The notes under the pieces were generated by a model that saw only the letters and a program-made list of their open reading frames with translations, searched no databases and was not told the DNA's origin. A stretch of DNA of 64,000 bases from the NCBI GenBank assembly GCA_030540085.1, contig JAUNWY010000006.1:1-64000 (forward strand). Direction: 5' to 3'. Numbering within the stretch: the stretch's first letter is position 1; each line of letters opens with the position of its first letter. This document shows positions 1 to 8,580 of this stretch, piece by piece. This DNA comes from Eggerthella sp. Lineage in GTDB: Bacteria > Actinomycetota > Coriobacteriia > Coriobacteriales > Eggerthellaceae. Made by a program: the position numbers and the translations under genes.

Positions 1-1413
1 GAGTATCGCATTAATAAAGTACATTTCATCGGCATCGGCGGAGTTGGCATGAGCGGTATCGCTCGTGTTGCAAAGGAAAAGGGCATGGAAGTGTCCGGCT
101 CCGATCTTCGCGAAAGCCGCTATACCCAGCAGCTGCGCGAAGCGGGTGTTAAAGTATTTATCGGCCAGAGCGCATCTAATCTTGAAGGGCTCGATCCCGA
201 TGTTGTGGTTGTGTCCACCGCTATTCTCGAAAACAACGCCGAGTTCATCGAGGCAAAAAAGCGCAACCTGCCTATCTGGCACCGTGCCAAGATGCTGGCT
301 GCATTGGGCGTTGGCCACGATACGTTGGCTGTTGCCGGCACGCATGGCAAAACCACTACTTCTTCCATGCTGGCATCCACACTCGATGCCATGGGCTTCG
401 ATCCCACGTTCCTTATCGGTGGCATCGTTCGCGCCTACGGTTCGAACGCGCATTGCGGAAAAGGCGAATACTATGTGGTAGAGGCTGACGAGAGCGATAA
501 ATCGTTTACGTATCTCGACCCTACTTCGGTGCTCGTTACGAATATCGAAGCCGACCACCTCGACCACTACAGCGGGTTGGATGAAATCTACCAGTTGTTT
601 GGCGATTTCATGGGGTCTGTCCATGAAGATGGCTGCTGCGTGGTATGCGGCGAAGATGCTGGCTTGGTGGAAGCTGCAAAGAAAACGGGCAAGAAGGTGC
701 TAACCTACGGTTTCTCCGAAGAGTGCGATACCGTTGTTTCCCAGTATGAAACGCATGGGGTATCTATCTCCTTTACCGTAACACTGCCTGATGGCACGGT
801 GCTTCCCTGCAGCATCAAGCAGAACCCTGGTCGCCATAACGCACTCAATGCTGCAGGTGTGCTTACGCTTTTGATGACGCGTGGTGTGGATATGCAGAAG
901 GCCGCAGAGGCTCTTTCTGGGTTTATGGGCGTACGCCGTCGTTTCGATCTGGTTGGGGAGGCCGATGGCGTTACGGTCCTCGACGACTATGCGCATCACC
1001 CAACCGAAATCGCTGCAACTATTGCTGCGGCCAAAGAGCTTGATTTCAAGCGCGTATGCGTGGTGTTCCAGCCGCATCGTTATTCGCGCATCCGCCTGTT
1101 CACCGAAGTGCTGAAAGACGAGTTCGGCAAAGCGTTTGACCAGGCCGATATGGTGACGTTCCTGGATGTTTACCCCGCTGGCGAAACTCCGGTTCCTGGT
1201 GTTACGGGTAGAACGTTCATGCAGCCGATCTACGACAATCCGAACCACCCCGCCGATCTCAACTATGTGGATCGTCGCATGCAGGTGGTTCCGTTCTTGG
1301 TGGAAAAGCTTCAGCCGGGCGATCTGATTATCACGATGGGTGCAGGAGATGTGACTTCTGTCGGCCCTGAACTTTTGGCGGCATTGCAGGAGCGCGAAAA
1401 GAGCCGCAAATAA
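1..1413 (+). CDS. murC: UDP-N-acetylmuramate--L-alanine ligase (5' end outside window)
   Basis: Cytoplasmic Mur ligase that adds L-alanine to UDP-MurNAc using ATP in peptidoglycan synthesis. The reading frame is open from base 1, and the codons before the first internal ATG (49) read HFIGIGGVGM, the N-terminal Rossmann motif of MurC, so the true start lies left of the window. Counting from the Met at 49, the ATP loop AGTHGKTT falls at about residues 96-103. NIEADHLDHY and DDYAHHPTEI, both typical of MurC, follow. The stop overlaps the murB start by one base (TAATG), which suggests translational coupling. First visible gene of a mur/fts cluster. Identification is secure. Confidence 0.97.
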   Translation, partial: EYRINKVHFIGIGGVGMSGIARVAKEKGMEVSGSDLRESRYTQQLREAGVKVFIGQSASNLEGLDPDVVVVSTAILENNAEFIEAKKRNLPIWHRAKMLAALGVGHDTLAVAGTHGKTTTSSMLASTLDAMGFDPTFLIGGIVRAYGSNAHCGKGEYYVVEADESDKSFTYLDPTSVLVTNIEADHLDHYSGLDEIYQLFGDFMGSVHEDGCCVVCGEDAGLVEAAKKTGKKVLTYGFSEECDTVVSQYETHGVSISFTVTLPDGTVLPCSIKQNPGRHNALNAAGVLTLLMTRGVDMQKAAEALSGFMGVRRRFDLVGEADGVTVLDDYAHHPTEIAATIAAAKELDFKRVCVVFQPHRYSRIRLFTEVLKDEFGKAFDQADMVTFLDVYPAGETPVPGVTGRTFMQPIYDNPNHPADLNYVDRRMQVVPFLVEKLQPGDLIITMGAGDVTSVGPELLAALQEREKSRK

Positions 1414-2354
1414 TGGCTGCTCGCCATGCCTCTGAGTTGGAGCTTCTTCGTTTCGACGATGAGTTCGAAGGCGACATAAGGCTTAACGAGCCTATGGCCC
1501 GTCATACCACCTATCGTATAGGTGGGCCTGCTCATGCCTACGCCCAAGTGAATAGCATAGCTGCCTTGGCCACGGTGCTGAAAGTTTGCGCCGACGAGGG
1601 GCTTTCGTGGTTCGTCTCCGGCAAGGGGTCAAACTTGCTGGTGTCGGACGAGGGGTATCCGGGTGTGGTTATCGCATTGGCCGGCGAGTTTAGGGCGTGG
1701 CAGTTCGACGAAGAAGGCACGGTGGTTGTAGGCGCGGGCACTATGCTTTCCCGCTTGGTGCAGGAGGCGTTTCACCATGGCTATTCCGGGATGGAATTTG
1801 CCGTGGGAACGCCGGGCACGGTAGGGGGCGCTCTGGTTCAGAACGCGGGTACCGCTCAAGATTGGATCGGCTCGCGCGTCGTTTCGGTCACCACGTTCAA
1901 TGCGGAACGCGGCCTTCGTCGCTATGTCGCTTCTGAGCTTTCCTGGGGATATCGTTCCTCGTCGTTTTCTCCCGATGAAGTAATCGTCGAATGCGAGCTT
2001 CGTCTGCAGAAGGCATTTTCAAGTGCGGTATCGGAGCGCATGAATTCGCTCCTTTCGCGCAGGAAGGAAAGTCAGCCGCTTGAGTATCCAACGTGCGGCA
2101 GCGTCTTCATGAATCCGGAGGGCGAATCGGTTGGCAAGCTCATCGAGGACGCTGGTTTGAAGGGCAAGCGGTGCGGTGATGCCCAAGTGTCCGAAAAGCA
2201 TGCTAACTTTATTGTGAACAGGGGTAGCGCCACAGCACAAGACGTGGCAACGCTCATCAACGAAGTACGGCTAGAGGTTAGGAGGCGATATGGCATCGAA
2301 CTCCAGACGGAGGTCAAGTTCCTCGGGTTCCCGAACGACTTCTTCGAGGAATAG
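1413..2354 (+). CDS. murB: UDP-N-acetylenolpyruvoylglucosamine reductase
   Basis: FAD- and NADPH-dependent enzyme that reduces UDP-GlcNAc-enolpyruvate to UDP-MurNAc, upstream of MurC in the pathway. The 313-residue protein shows the FAD-binding segments GKGSNLLVSD and VGTPGTVGGALVQNAG. The reductase domain carries YPTCGSVFMNP, whose Ser is the catalytic proton donor in the family, followed by GLKGKRCGDAQVSEKHANF. Length and motif order fit a standard MurB. The ATG overlaps the murC stop codon. Its last 65 bases overlap the start of ftsQ. Confidence 0.97.
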   Translation: MAARHASELELLRFDDEFEGDIRLNEPMARHTTYRIGGPAHAYAQVNSIAALATVLKVCADEGLSWFVSGKGSNLLVSDEGYPGVVIALAGEFRAWQFDEEGTVVVGAGTMLSRLVQEAFHHGYSGMEFAVGTPGTVGGALVQNAGTAQDWIGSRVVSVTTFNAERGLRRYVASELSWGYRSSSFSPDEVIVECELRLQKAFSSAVSERMNSLLSRRKESQPLEYPTCGSVFMNPEGESVGKLIEDAGLKGKRCGDAQVSEKHANFIVNRGSATAQDVATLINEVRLEVRRRYGIELQTEVKFLGFPNDFFEE

Positions 2355-3414
2355 GGTTTCCACCAGGCCCACTTCCGTGAAAGGTCGCCCAAGTCAGGGT
2401 CGCACTTTACGTAGCTCGCAACGCTCCGGTTATGCCTCCGCCTCCTCGTCGCGTCCTTCTGCGCGAAGGCCCGCTCAAGCAAGCACGCGTAGACCGTCTT
2501 CGGGAGGCGGTGCTCGCTCGGTTCACGGGAGCTCTGCTTATCGGCAGGGCGGCGGCAGATACCAGAATGGGGATTTGCGCTCGGTTAGCGTTTCCGAAGT
2601 GCGTAACGCCTCGCGGTACAGCAAGGCACGAACAGGCTCATCGCGAAAGGTGATGGGGGTCTTCGTAACCATTGCGGTGCTGCTGGGGGTTTTCGGCATA
2701 GGCGGGTTTGTGCTCTCGAATTCTGGTGCATTTGCGGTAGAGCAGGTTACTGTTTCTGGTGCAGATCACCTTTCCAGCGATGAGCTTACCGAATTAGCTG
2801 CCGTGCCGGCGGGTTCCACCTTACTCAATGTTGACGCTAACGGCATTGCCACCAGGTTGGCCACTAATCCGTGGGTGAAAAGCGTTTCGGTCGATCGCGT
2901 ATTCCCTAATACGCTCAATCTGAATATTTCCGAGCGAAGCATTTCTGCGGTGGTTGCTGTAACAGTCGACAGTTCGAATACGGTTGAGCGTTGGGCTCTT
3001 TCTTCCGATGGCATGTGGCTTACGAAGATTCCCGATGATCGCAACAGCGCCGAAGGCAAGGCGCTGCCCGATTCGGTGTACAACGATGCGGATAATGCGC
3101 TCGAGATCACCGACATCCCGTATGGATCAACGCCCGAAGCCGGCTCCTATTGCAACAACTCAAATGTTGAGAACGCGCTGGGGGTAATCGACGGAATGAC
3201 CACCGAACTTGCGGGTCAGGTGAAGAGCGTGGCGGCAGCTAGCAGCGATTCAACTACGCTCACCTTGCAAAACGGCATCGAAATCGCCTTCGGAGACTCC
3301 AACGACATTCGTGATAAAGAACGCGTTTGCCTGCAGCTCATGAAAGAGCACGAGGGGAAGATTTCGTACATAAATGTGCGTGTTGTGAATAAACCGGTTT
3401 GGCGCTCCGTTTAG
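2290..3414 (+). CDS. ftsQ: Cell division protein FtsQ/DivIB with long Ser/Arg-rich N-terminus
   Basis: Bitopic divisome protein that links early and late division proteins. The 374-residue product has a cytoplasmic region of about 118 residues very rich in Ser, Arg and Gly. One membrane segment follows at about 121-143 and then an outside POTRA-like domain from about 148 (FAVEQVTVSGADHLS, NPWVKSVSVDRVFPNTL), with the FtsQ beta domain after it. The ATG at 2290 is chosen because TAGGAGGCGAT places a strong Shine-Dalgarno just before it, although this makes a 65-base overlap with murB. An in-frame GTG at 2377 has no comparable site. No ftsA follows, as is usual in Actinobacteria. Confidence 0.92.
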   Translation: MASNSRRRSSSSGSRTTSSRNRVSTRPTSVKGRPSQGRTLRSSQRSGYASASSSRPSARRPAQASTRRPSSGGGARSVHGSSAYRQGGGRYQNGDLRSVSVSEVRNASRYSKARTGSSRKVMGVFVTIAVLLGVFGIGGFVLSNSGAFAVEQVTVSGADHLSSDELTELAAVPAGSTLLNVDANGIATRLATNPWVKSVSVDRVFPNTLNLNISERSISAVVAVTVDSSNTVERWALSSDGMWLTKIPDDRNSAEGKALPDSVYNDADNALEITDIPYGSTPEAGSYCNNSNVENALGVIDGMTTELAGQVKSVAAASSDSTTLTLQNGIEIAFGDSNDIRDKERVCLQLMKEHEGKISYINVRVVNKPVWRSV

Positions 3415-3437
3415 CGCCTAGCAGGAAGCTGGTTGTT

Positions 3438-3465
3438 TTGCAATCAGCAGGCCATTGTGTAAAAT
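3438..3465 (+). promoter_or_regulatory. Candidate sigma-70-type promoter for ftsZ
   Basis: TTGCAA (3438-3443), a 16-base spacer and TAAAAT (3460-3465) lie in the 122-base gap between ftsQ and ftsZ. This would give ftsZ its own start in addition to read-through from the mur/fts operon. Pattern match only. Confidence 0.5.
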
Positions 3466-3536
3466 AATCCAAGTGTCTCCTGGGGCTTTCTGCCCTTGTG
3501 GGGCAGCGCTGAAATGAAATCGAAAGCGAGCACATA

Positions 3537-4649
3537 ATGCAACAGATTCTTGGCAACGATAATCTTGCGGTTATCAAAGTTGTCGGCGTTGGCGGCGGCG
3601 GCACGAATGCTGTAAACCGCATGGTTGAAGCCGGCATCAAAGGCGTTGAATTCATCGCCGTAAATACCGATCGTCAGGCCCTTCTTCTTTCCGATGCTGA
3701 TAAGACCATCCATATCGGCGAGGAAATTACCCGCGGCTTGGGCGCAGGCGCCAACCCCGAGGTTGGTTGTCAGGCAGCAGAAGAGTCTCGTTCCGAGATT
3801 CGCGAAGCTCTTGCCGATGCCGATATGGTTTTCGTTACCGCAGGTGAAGGCGGCGGCACTGGCACCGGTGCAGCTCCGGTAGTTGCAGAAATCGCTCGCG
3901 AGGAAATTGGTGCCCTTACCGTTGGCATCGTAACCAAGCCCTTTAGCTTCGAAGGCCGCCTTCGTCGTAACCAGGCAGAGCAGGGCATCGATTACCTGTC
4001 CCAGAAGGTAGATACCCTCATCGTTATCCCGAACGACCGCCTGCTCGAGATCGTAGAAAAGAAGACCAGCATGCTCGATGCATTCCGTATCGCCGACGAT
4101 ACGCTGCGCCAGGGCATTCAGGGCGTTACCGATCTTATTACCATTCCTGGTCTGATCAACCTCGACTTCGCCGACATCCGCACCGTTATGAAGGATGCAG
4201 GTACGGCAATGATGGGAATCGGTCTCGCCTCTGGTGATTCCCGTGCATTGGATGCTGCTCAGCAGGCAATCAACTCCAATTTGCTGGAAACTTCCATTGC
4301 GGGCGCTTCGCGCATTCTGTTCTCTATCGCCGGTGGTCCTGATCTGGCTCTTTCCGAGGTTGACGAAGCCGCCAAGGTCGTTGAAGCCGTTGCCGACGAA
4401 AACGCCAACATCATCTATGGTCAGATCGTTGATGAAGAGCTGGGCGACACCATCCGCATCACGGTTATTGCAACCGGTTTCAAGGCTACGAGCTCGCAGC
4501 CTGCCATCGACTTCGGCCGCCGCGATAACGCATTCGGCTCTTCTGTCGCTTCTTCTCAGAAAGCTAGCAGCTCTCAGCGCCCGCTGTATCCTTCCGAGCC
4601 CCGCTTTGCCGACGAGGATTACATCCCTGATTTCCTGAAGCGTCAGTAA
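3537..4649 (+). CDS. ftsZ: Cell division protein FtsZ
   Basis: Tubulin-like GTPase that forms the cytokinetic ring. The 370-residue protein has the GTP-binding signature GGGTGTG at residues 105-111, the N-terminal [15 protein letters not shown], the T7 region with [11 protein letters not shown], and a C-terminal peptide ending [10 protein letters not shown], matching the conserved tail that binds SepF and other partners. The variable linker is short and Ser-rich. It lies between ftsQ and pgeF as in other actinobacterial division clusters. The Shine-Dalgarno (GAAAGCGAG) is weak. The long reading frame on the opposite strand is a codon-bias shadow. Confidence 0.98.
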   Translation: MQQILGNDNLAVIKVVGVGGGGTNAVNRMVEAGIKGVEFIAVNTDRQALLLSDADKTIHIGEEITRGLGAGANPEVGCQAAEESRSEIREALADADMVFVTAGEGGGTGTGAAPVVAEIAREEIGALTVGIVTKPFSFEGRLRRNQAEQGIDYLSQKVDTLIVIPNDRLLEIVEKKTSMLDAFRIADDTLRQGIQGVTDLITIPGLINLDFADIRTVMKDAGTAMMGIGLASGDSRALDAAQQAINSNLLETSIAGASRILFSIAGGPDLALSEVDEAAKVVEAVADENANIIYGQIVDEELGDTIRITVIATGFKATSSQPAIDFGRRDNAFGSSVASSQKASSSQRPLYPSEPRFADEDYIPDFLKRQ

Positions 4650-4692
4650 ATTACATACTTGCATTGTTTGCTTTCAGCGTAAGAAGGCTTTT

Positions 4693-5550
4693 ATGACGAC
4701 CCTTGTTCTACCCGACCCTGAGTTGACCAAGGGTCGTTTTGCATCCATTTCCGCTTATTCCGATGAAGCGCTCTATGCTGCAACCGGTGTGCGCATCGCG
4801 TTTACGGCACGTGAAGGAGGAGTGAGCGAAGGCCCATATGCTTCGCTTAACCTTGGCTCTCATGTGAAAGACGACATTGCCAGTGTTCGGGAAAACCGTC
4901 ACCGCGTTCTTCAGGCGTTTTCAAACGAGGGCACGTCCTTGTTTGTTCCGAATCAGGTTCACGGCGATACAGTGCTTGAGCTGGGCGATCCCGAAAACAT
5001 CGACGCGTCGCTTTCATCTGCTGAGGCGCAGGCAATAACCTTGCAGGCTCAAGATAGTGCCGATGGGTTGGTAGTGCATGCTAGGGACGCAGCAGCCCTT
5101 CTGTGCTACGCCGACTGCGTACCCGTCGTCATTGTTTCTCCAACGGGACGTTTCGCAGTGGTTCATGCGGGTTGGCGCGGGGTAGACAACCTGATTGCCG
5201 TGAAAGCGGTGCGTGCTATAGCGCGTGCGGACGAGGCTGTGTTGGGTGCTGAAGCCGCTTCGGCTTATAACGTCTATATCGGTCCGCATATTGGGCCAGA
5301 GTGCTTTGAAACGGGTCCCGATGTCCATGCGCGTTTCGTATCTCAATTTGGGGAGTCCTGCGCTTTTGACGGCACCCATATCGATTTGGCTGAAGGGCTT
5401 CGCATCCAGCTTGAGCAGGCGGGCGTAAACCGTTCGCGTATATGCGATCTAGCCAAATGCACGGTATGCGAGAATGACGAATTCTTCTCATATCGTGGTC
5501 AGGGTGGAACCTGCGGGCGTCACGGCGCCTTCGCCGTCAGGACCCGCTAA
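4693..5550 (+). CDS. pgeF: PgeF/YfiH-type laccase-domain protein
   Basis: Member of the family once called multicopper polyphenol oxidase (YfiH, YlmD). Members have been shown to act as purine nucleoside phosphorylases/deaminases, and PgeF in E. coli edits peptidoglycan precursors. The 285-residue protein shows the zinc-site motifs: VPNQVHGDTV, CYADCVPV followed by FAVVHAGWRG, and a C-terminal CTVCENDEFFSYRG segment. The gene sits directly after ftsZ, its usual actinobacterial position, which supports a link to wall-precursor quality control. The stop overlaps the ATG of a 45-residue ORF. Substrate cannot be told from sequence. Confidence 0.9.
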   Translation: MTTLVLPDPELTKGRFASISAYSDEALYAATGVRIAFTAREGGVSEGPYASLNLGSHVKDDIASVRENRHRVLQAFSNEGTSLFVPNQVHGDTVLELGDPENIDASLSSAEAQAITLQAQDSADGLVVHARDAAALLCYADCVPVVIVSPTGRFAVVHAGWRGVDNLIAVKAVRAIARADEAVLGAEAASAYNVYIGPHIGPECFETGPDVHARFVSQFGESCAFDGTHIDLAEGLRIQLEQAGVNRSRICDLAKCTVCENDEFFSYRGQGGTCGRHGAFAVRTR

Positions 5551-5687
5551 TGCCTGATCCGGGTAGGGGAAGTGGTAGCTGGAAGTTCATGCTGCTGTTT
5601 GTTTTGCTTGCAATCGAGGCAGGGATTGCGTCGTTTTGGTCTTCTGTTGCTGGTTCGTTGCTGAAAATATGCCTGGCAGCATGGTAG
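5550..5687 (+). CDS. 45-residue single-span membrane peptide
   Basis: Small ORF whose ATG overlaps the pgeF stop (TAATG), as murB overlaps murC. It encodes 45 residues: a polar start (MPDPGRGSGSW), one hydrophobic segment at about residues 14-30 (KFMLLFVLLAIEAG), and a mixed end closing with CLAAW. It stops 40 bases before the yggS homologue. The coupling arrangement, membrane-like composition and place inside a division operon support a real gene, but there is no independent Shine-Dalgarno beyond coupling and no homologue is recognised. It could be a small divisome or membrane accessory peptide; function unknown. Confidence 0.5.
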   Translation: MPDPGRGSGSWKFMLLFVLLAIEAGIASFWSSVAGSLLKICLAAW

Positions 5688-5727
5688 GCGCGGTATGCTA
5701 AAACGTGAATCGAAAGGAGCGCCCTCT

Positions 5728-6426
5728 ATGAGCACGGCAACGAGATATAAGCACGTACGTTCTGAAGTTGACCAGGTTTGCAAGGAACTTGGTCGTGATC
5801 CGGAAGAAGTTTTGCTTCTGGCTGTTTCCAAGACAGTGGACGTTGACCAGGTCCAACTGGCTATCGATGCCGGCGCAAAGGCATTTGGGGAAAACCGTCC
5901 TGATGAATTGGTCCGCAAGCAAAAGGCATTTCCCGACATGGAATGGCATTTTATCGGCAATATCCAGTCGCGTCGCATCCCGGATATTGTTTCTGCGGCT
6001 ACGCTTATCCATTCGGTGTGCAAGGAAGCCCATCTTGCCAAAATCGATGCCGCCGCTGGGGCAATCGGCAAGTGCCAGCGCGTTCTTCTTGAAGTAAATG
6101 TTTCTGGCGAAGAAAGCAAGAGCGGTTTTGAGCCAAGCGAGGTTAAAGGCATTATCGAACGGGCCCGCAGTCTTGAGCATGTTAAAATCGAGGGCCTTAT
6201 GAGTATGGCGCCACGTGCTGAAGATGAGCTTATAAACACAACGTTTTTAGGTCTTGCCAGCTTGGAAAAGGAGCTCAACGGCGCGTTCCCCCAGGAAAGC
6301 GATACCGCTCGCTTGTCTGCTCTTTCTATGGGCATGACCGAAGACTGGCCAGTGGCATTGCGCTATGGTTCTACCATAGTGAGGATTGGGCGTGCCATTT
6401 TCAGCGATTCGTTCGAAAACGCGTAA
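5728..6426 (+). CDS. YggS family pyridoxal-phosphate homeostasis protein
   Basis: PLP-binding protein of the YggS/YlmE/PROSC family, a single-domain alanine-racemase-like barrel that buffers free PLP and is not known to catalyse a metabolic reaction. The start at 5728 (MSTATRYKHV) is preferred over an upstream in-frame ATG because AAAGGAGC lies 8 bases before it. The PLP lysine is K35 in LLAVSKTV, followed by FGENRPDEL and WHFIGNIQSRR, both typical. It ends with LSMGMTEDWPVAL and GSTIVRIGRAIF. It sits between pgeF and sepF, the standard order in Gram-positive division clusters. Confidence 0.95.
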   Translation: MSTATRYKHVRSEVDQVCKELGRDPEEVLLLAVSKTVDVDQVQLAIDAGAKAFGENRPDELVRKQKAFPDMEWHFIGNIQSRRIPDIVSAATLIHSVCKEAHLAKIDAAAGAIGKCQRVLLEVNVSGEESKSGFEPSEVKGIIERARSLEHVKIEGLMSMAPRAEDELINTTFLGLASLEKELNGAFPQESDTARLSALSMGMTEDWPVALRYGSTIVRIGRAIFSDSFENA

Positions 6427-6471
6427 GGCATGTCTCTTTATTTGTTTGATTGATCAGAAGGGAAGACCATC

Positions 6472-7347
6472 ATGGATTTTCCGCGTCCCTCTATGTCGGC
6501 AAGCGAACTGTTCGGCGATTTGAAGGACAAGCTCGGTTTCGGCGGCGGTCGTTCGGATCGTCGTGACGATTACTACGATGATCCCTACTACGATGACTAC
6601 GGTGATCCCGAGCCGGCTCAGGGTTCTTATGATTCTGGCTACGACCCGGATACCTATGGCGATCCTTACGATCGTCTGGAATACACCACGCGCTCTACGG
6701 GTTCTTCTCGTCCTGTTGGCTCGCGGTCGGGTCGTTTTTCTTCGGCCCAGCTGGTAAGCTCAGGCGACATCCGTGCAACCACGAGCGCTTATGGCGTTTC
6801 CGATGTTGCGGCAAAGCCCACTATGGAGCTTCCTAGCGTGTCTCATCGCACGGAGGGCGAAGAAAGGGAATCGGTTTCTAAGATCGCTGAAGATTTCAGC
6901 ATCCCAGCGTCGTCGTATACCGATTTCGTTTCCCCCTATAAGCACAGCTCATCCGCTAGCGCCTCATCTTCGGCTGGTCTTGACTCCTTGTTCACCCCGT
7001 CCGCATCTTCTTCTAGCGCGGTTTCGGGTTCGTCTGATGATGCCAGTGGCGTCTCTGCCCATAGCGCAAGCCTTGCTCGCGAAATCGTCGTCCTTAAGCC
7101 GACATCGTACGAGGACGTCTCTTCGATTGCCCAATCGGTTCGTGCGGGCAAGATTGTGGTGCTGTATCTTCGCCAGACCGATCCCGCCCTCTCCAAGCGC
7201 GTTCTCGATTTCTCGTTCGGTGTCGCTTCCGCTCTTACCGCGCAGGTCGATTGCCTTGCCGAGAAAACATTCGTTGTTCTTCAGGGCAAAGAGCTCACGC
7301 TTGAAGAGAAGCATAACCTGGCAAAACAGGGCGTATTGAAGTCGTAG
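6472..7347 (+). CDS. sepF: Cell division protein SepF
   Basis: SepF binds the FtsZ tail and the membrane and substitutes for FtsA in Actinobacteria. The 291-residue protein starts with an amphipathic-type segment (SASELFGDLKDKLGF), followed by a Tyr/Asp-rich stretch and a Ser-rich linker. The conserved dimerising domain spans about 204-291 (EIVVLKPTSYEDV, IVVLYLRQTDPALSKRVLDF, FVVLQGKELTLEE). The linker of roughly 170 residues is long compared with Bacillus SepF (about 150 residues in all). The absence of ftsA in the visible cluster fits SepF as membrane anchor for FtsZ. Confidence 0.93.
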   Translation: MDFPRPSMSASELFGDLKDKLGFGGGRSDRRDDYYDDPYYDDYGDPEPAQGSYDSGYDPDTYGDPYDRLEYTTRSTGSSRPVGSRSGRFSSAQLVSSGDIRATTSAYGVSDVAAKPTMELPSVSHRTEGEERESVSKIAEDFSIPASSYTDFVSPYKHSSSASASSSAGLDSLFTPSASSSSAVSGSSDDASGVSAHSASLAREIVVLKPTSYEDVSSIAQSVRAGKIVVLYLRQTDPALSKRVLDFSFGVASALTAQVDCLAEKTFVVLQGKELTLEEKHNLAKQGVLKS

Positions 7348-7390
7348 CCCTTCGAAAGGTGCCCATTCCGAGCATAAGGAGTTTTAGTAC

Positions 7391-7657
7391 ATGATCAGCA
7401 TGCTTTTGGTAAGCCTGGCCGATGCATACAGTTTTGTGATCTTCGTGTATGTGATGATGTCCTGGATCCCCATGGGCGGGGGTATTGTTACCGATGTCTA
7501 TCATGCGCTGGGAAAGATCTGCGATCCGTTCCTTGACCTGTTCAGGCGCTTCATTCCCCCTATTGGAGGAATGGTGGACGTTAGCCCAATCGTGGCATTG
7601 CTTGTGTTACAGTTTGGGGTACGTCTGATAGTAAATTTTTTAGCTGTACTTATCTAG
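7391..7657 (+). CDS. YggT family integral membrane protein
   Basis: Small membrane protein of 88 residues with two hydrophobic segments, about 1-24 and 60-88, separated by a loop with the family-typical WIPMGG and DPFLDLFRRFIPPIGG (compare the conserved CDPFLxxFRRxxPP pattern). Members lie between sepF and divIVA in Gram-positive and actinobacterial division clusters, as here. The molecular role is not settled. AAGGAG at 7376-7381 provides a Shine-Dalgarno. The identification rests on size, motif and position. Confidence 0.9.
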   Translation: MISMLLVSLADAYSFVIFVYVMMSWIPMGGGIVTDVYHALGKICDPFLDLFRRFIPPIGGMVDVSPIVALLVLQFGVRLIVNFLAVLI

Positions 7658-7694
7658 CGCAGCTGTTTGAATAGCCAGATAAGGGGAGTTTTCT

Positions 7695-8543
7695 ATGGCC
7701 ATCACCTCTTCCGACATCCAGAATCAGAGCTTCAAAATCGAGCGTCGCGGTTACGACGTTGATGAAGTGGATGTATTTCTCGAGCGCGTTGCTTCCGAGA
7801 TCGACGAGCTGAACGACGAAATTGCTCGTTTGCGCGTCCAGGTCAAAGAGGCGGCTTCTGCTTCTCGCACCGAGGTTATCTCCGAGCGCCCGGTTGCTGC
7901 GTCTGACGAAGAGGCAAAGCCTGCAGGCATCGATCCTGCTTTGGTTGCCGAGAAAGACGCTATGATCGCCGAGCTTGAGGCGAAGTTGCGCGACCGCAAG
8001 AGCGACGATACTGCTATTGCCCAGGCTCTTATTGTTGCTCAGCGTACCGCCGACGAAATTGTTTCTAAGGCCAAGGCCGATGCAGAGCAGACCCGTCGGA
8101 ACGCCGAAGATGAAGGACGTCGCATTCTCGATAAGGCCAATAGCGAAAAGCAGAAGGTTATCGACCACATCAACGAGCTTTCTTCCAGCCGCGAAAAGGT
8201 TCGTGAGCAGTATCAGGATATGCTGAAGGAATTCATCGGCTCTGCAACTCAGCGCCTTGCTGAGATTGGCGGCGAGGTTACTGCCGGTATCGATATTCCT
8301 GCCGAATTGCTTGAAATGACTACGTTTGATGCTGCAAGTTCCGCTGGCGCTCAGCAGAGCGTCGAGGCAGAAAAGCCTGCTGCTGCCACATGGGAACCCA
8401 GCCCTGCTGTGGCAACCTATACTACGCCTACGGTAACGCCTGGTGCATCTGCCCCTGCTGCACCGAAGCCTTCTACCGCATCGAAGGATTTCTCCGGTTA
8501 CGGCGATGCAGACGATACCTTCTCGTTTGACGATATGGACTAG
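7695..8543 (+). CDS. divIVA: DivIVA/Wag31-type polar growth and septum-site protein
   Basis: Coiled-coil protein that recognises negatively curved membrane and organises polar growth or septum placement. The N-terminal DivIVA domain is clear (ITSSDIQNQSFKI, GYDVDEVDVFLERV), with the residues known to insert into the membrane in the first 25. A coiled-coil region interrupted by an acidic linker follows to about residue 200. The last 80 residues are Ala/Pro/Thr-rich and end with an acidic FSFDDMD. Length 282. It closes the division cluster and is followed by a strong terminator. Confidence 0.93.
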   Translation: MAITSSDIQNQSFKIERRGYDVDEVDVFLERVASEIDELNDEIARLRVQVKEAASASRTEVISERPVAASDEEAKPAGIDPALVAEKDAMIAELEAKLRDRKSDDTAIAQALIVAQRTADEIVSKAKADAEQTRRNAEDEGRRILDKANSEKQKVIDHINELSSSREKVREQYQDMLKEFIGSATQRLAEIGGEVTAGIDIPAELLEMTTFDAASSAGAQQSVEAEKPAAATWEPSPAVATYTTPTVTPGASAPAAPKPSTASKDFSGYGDADDTFSFDDMD

Positions 8544-8546
8544 TAG

Positions 8547-8580
8547 AAAGGCTCGCTTCCAGCGAGCCTTTCGTTCGTTT
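8547..8580 (+). terminator. Rho-independent terminator after divIVA
   Basis: AAAGGCTCGC / GCGAGCCTTT arms with a 5-base loop, followed by a T-rich stretch, four bases after the divIVA stop. Marks the end of the mur-fts-divIVA transcription unit. Confidence 0.85.

Noticed and set aside
3444-4664. 406-codon open frame opposite ftsZ
   Set aside because: It mirrors ftsZ exactly, has no ribosome-binding site, and results from strong codon bias of the real gene.
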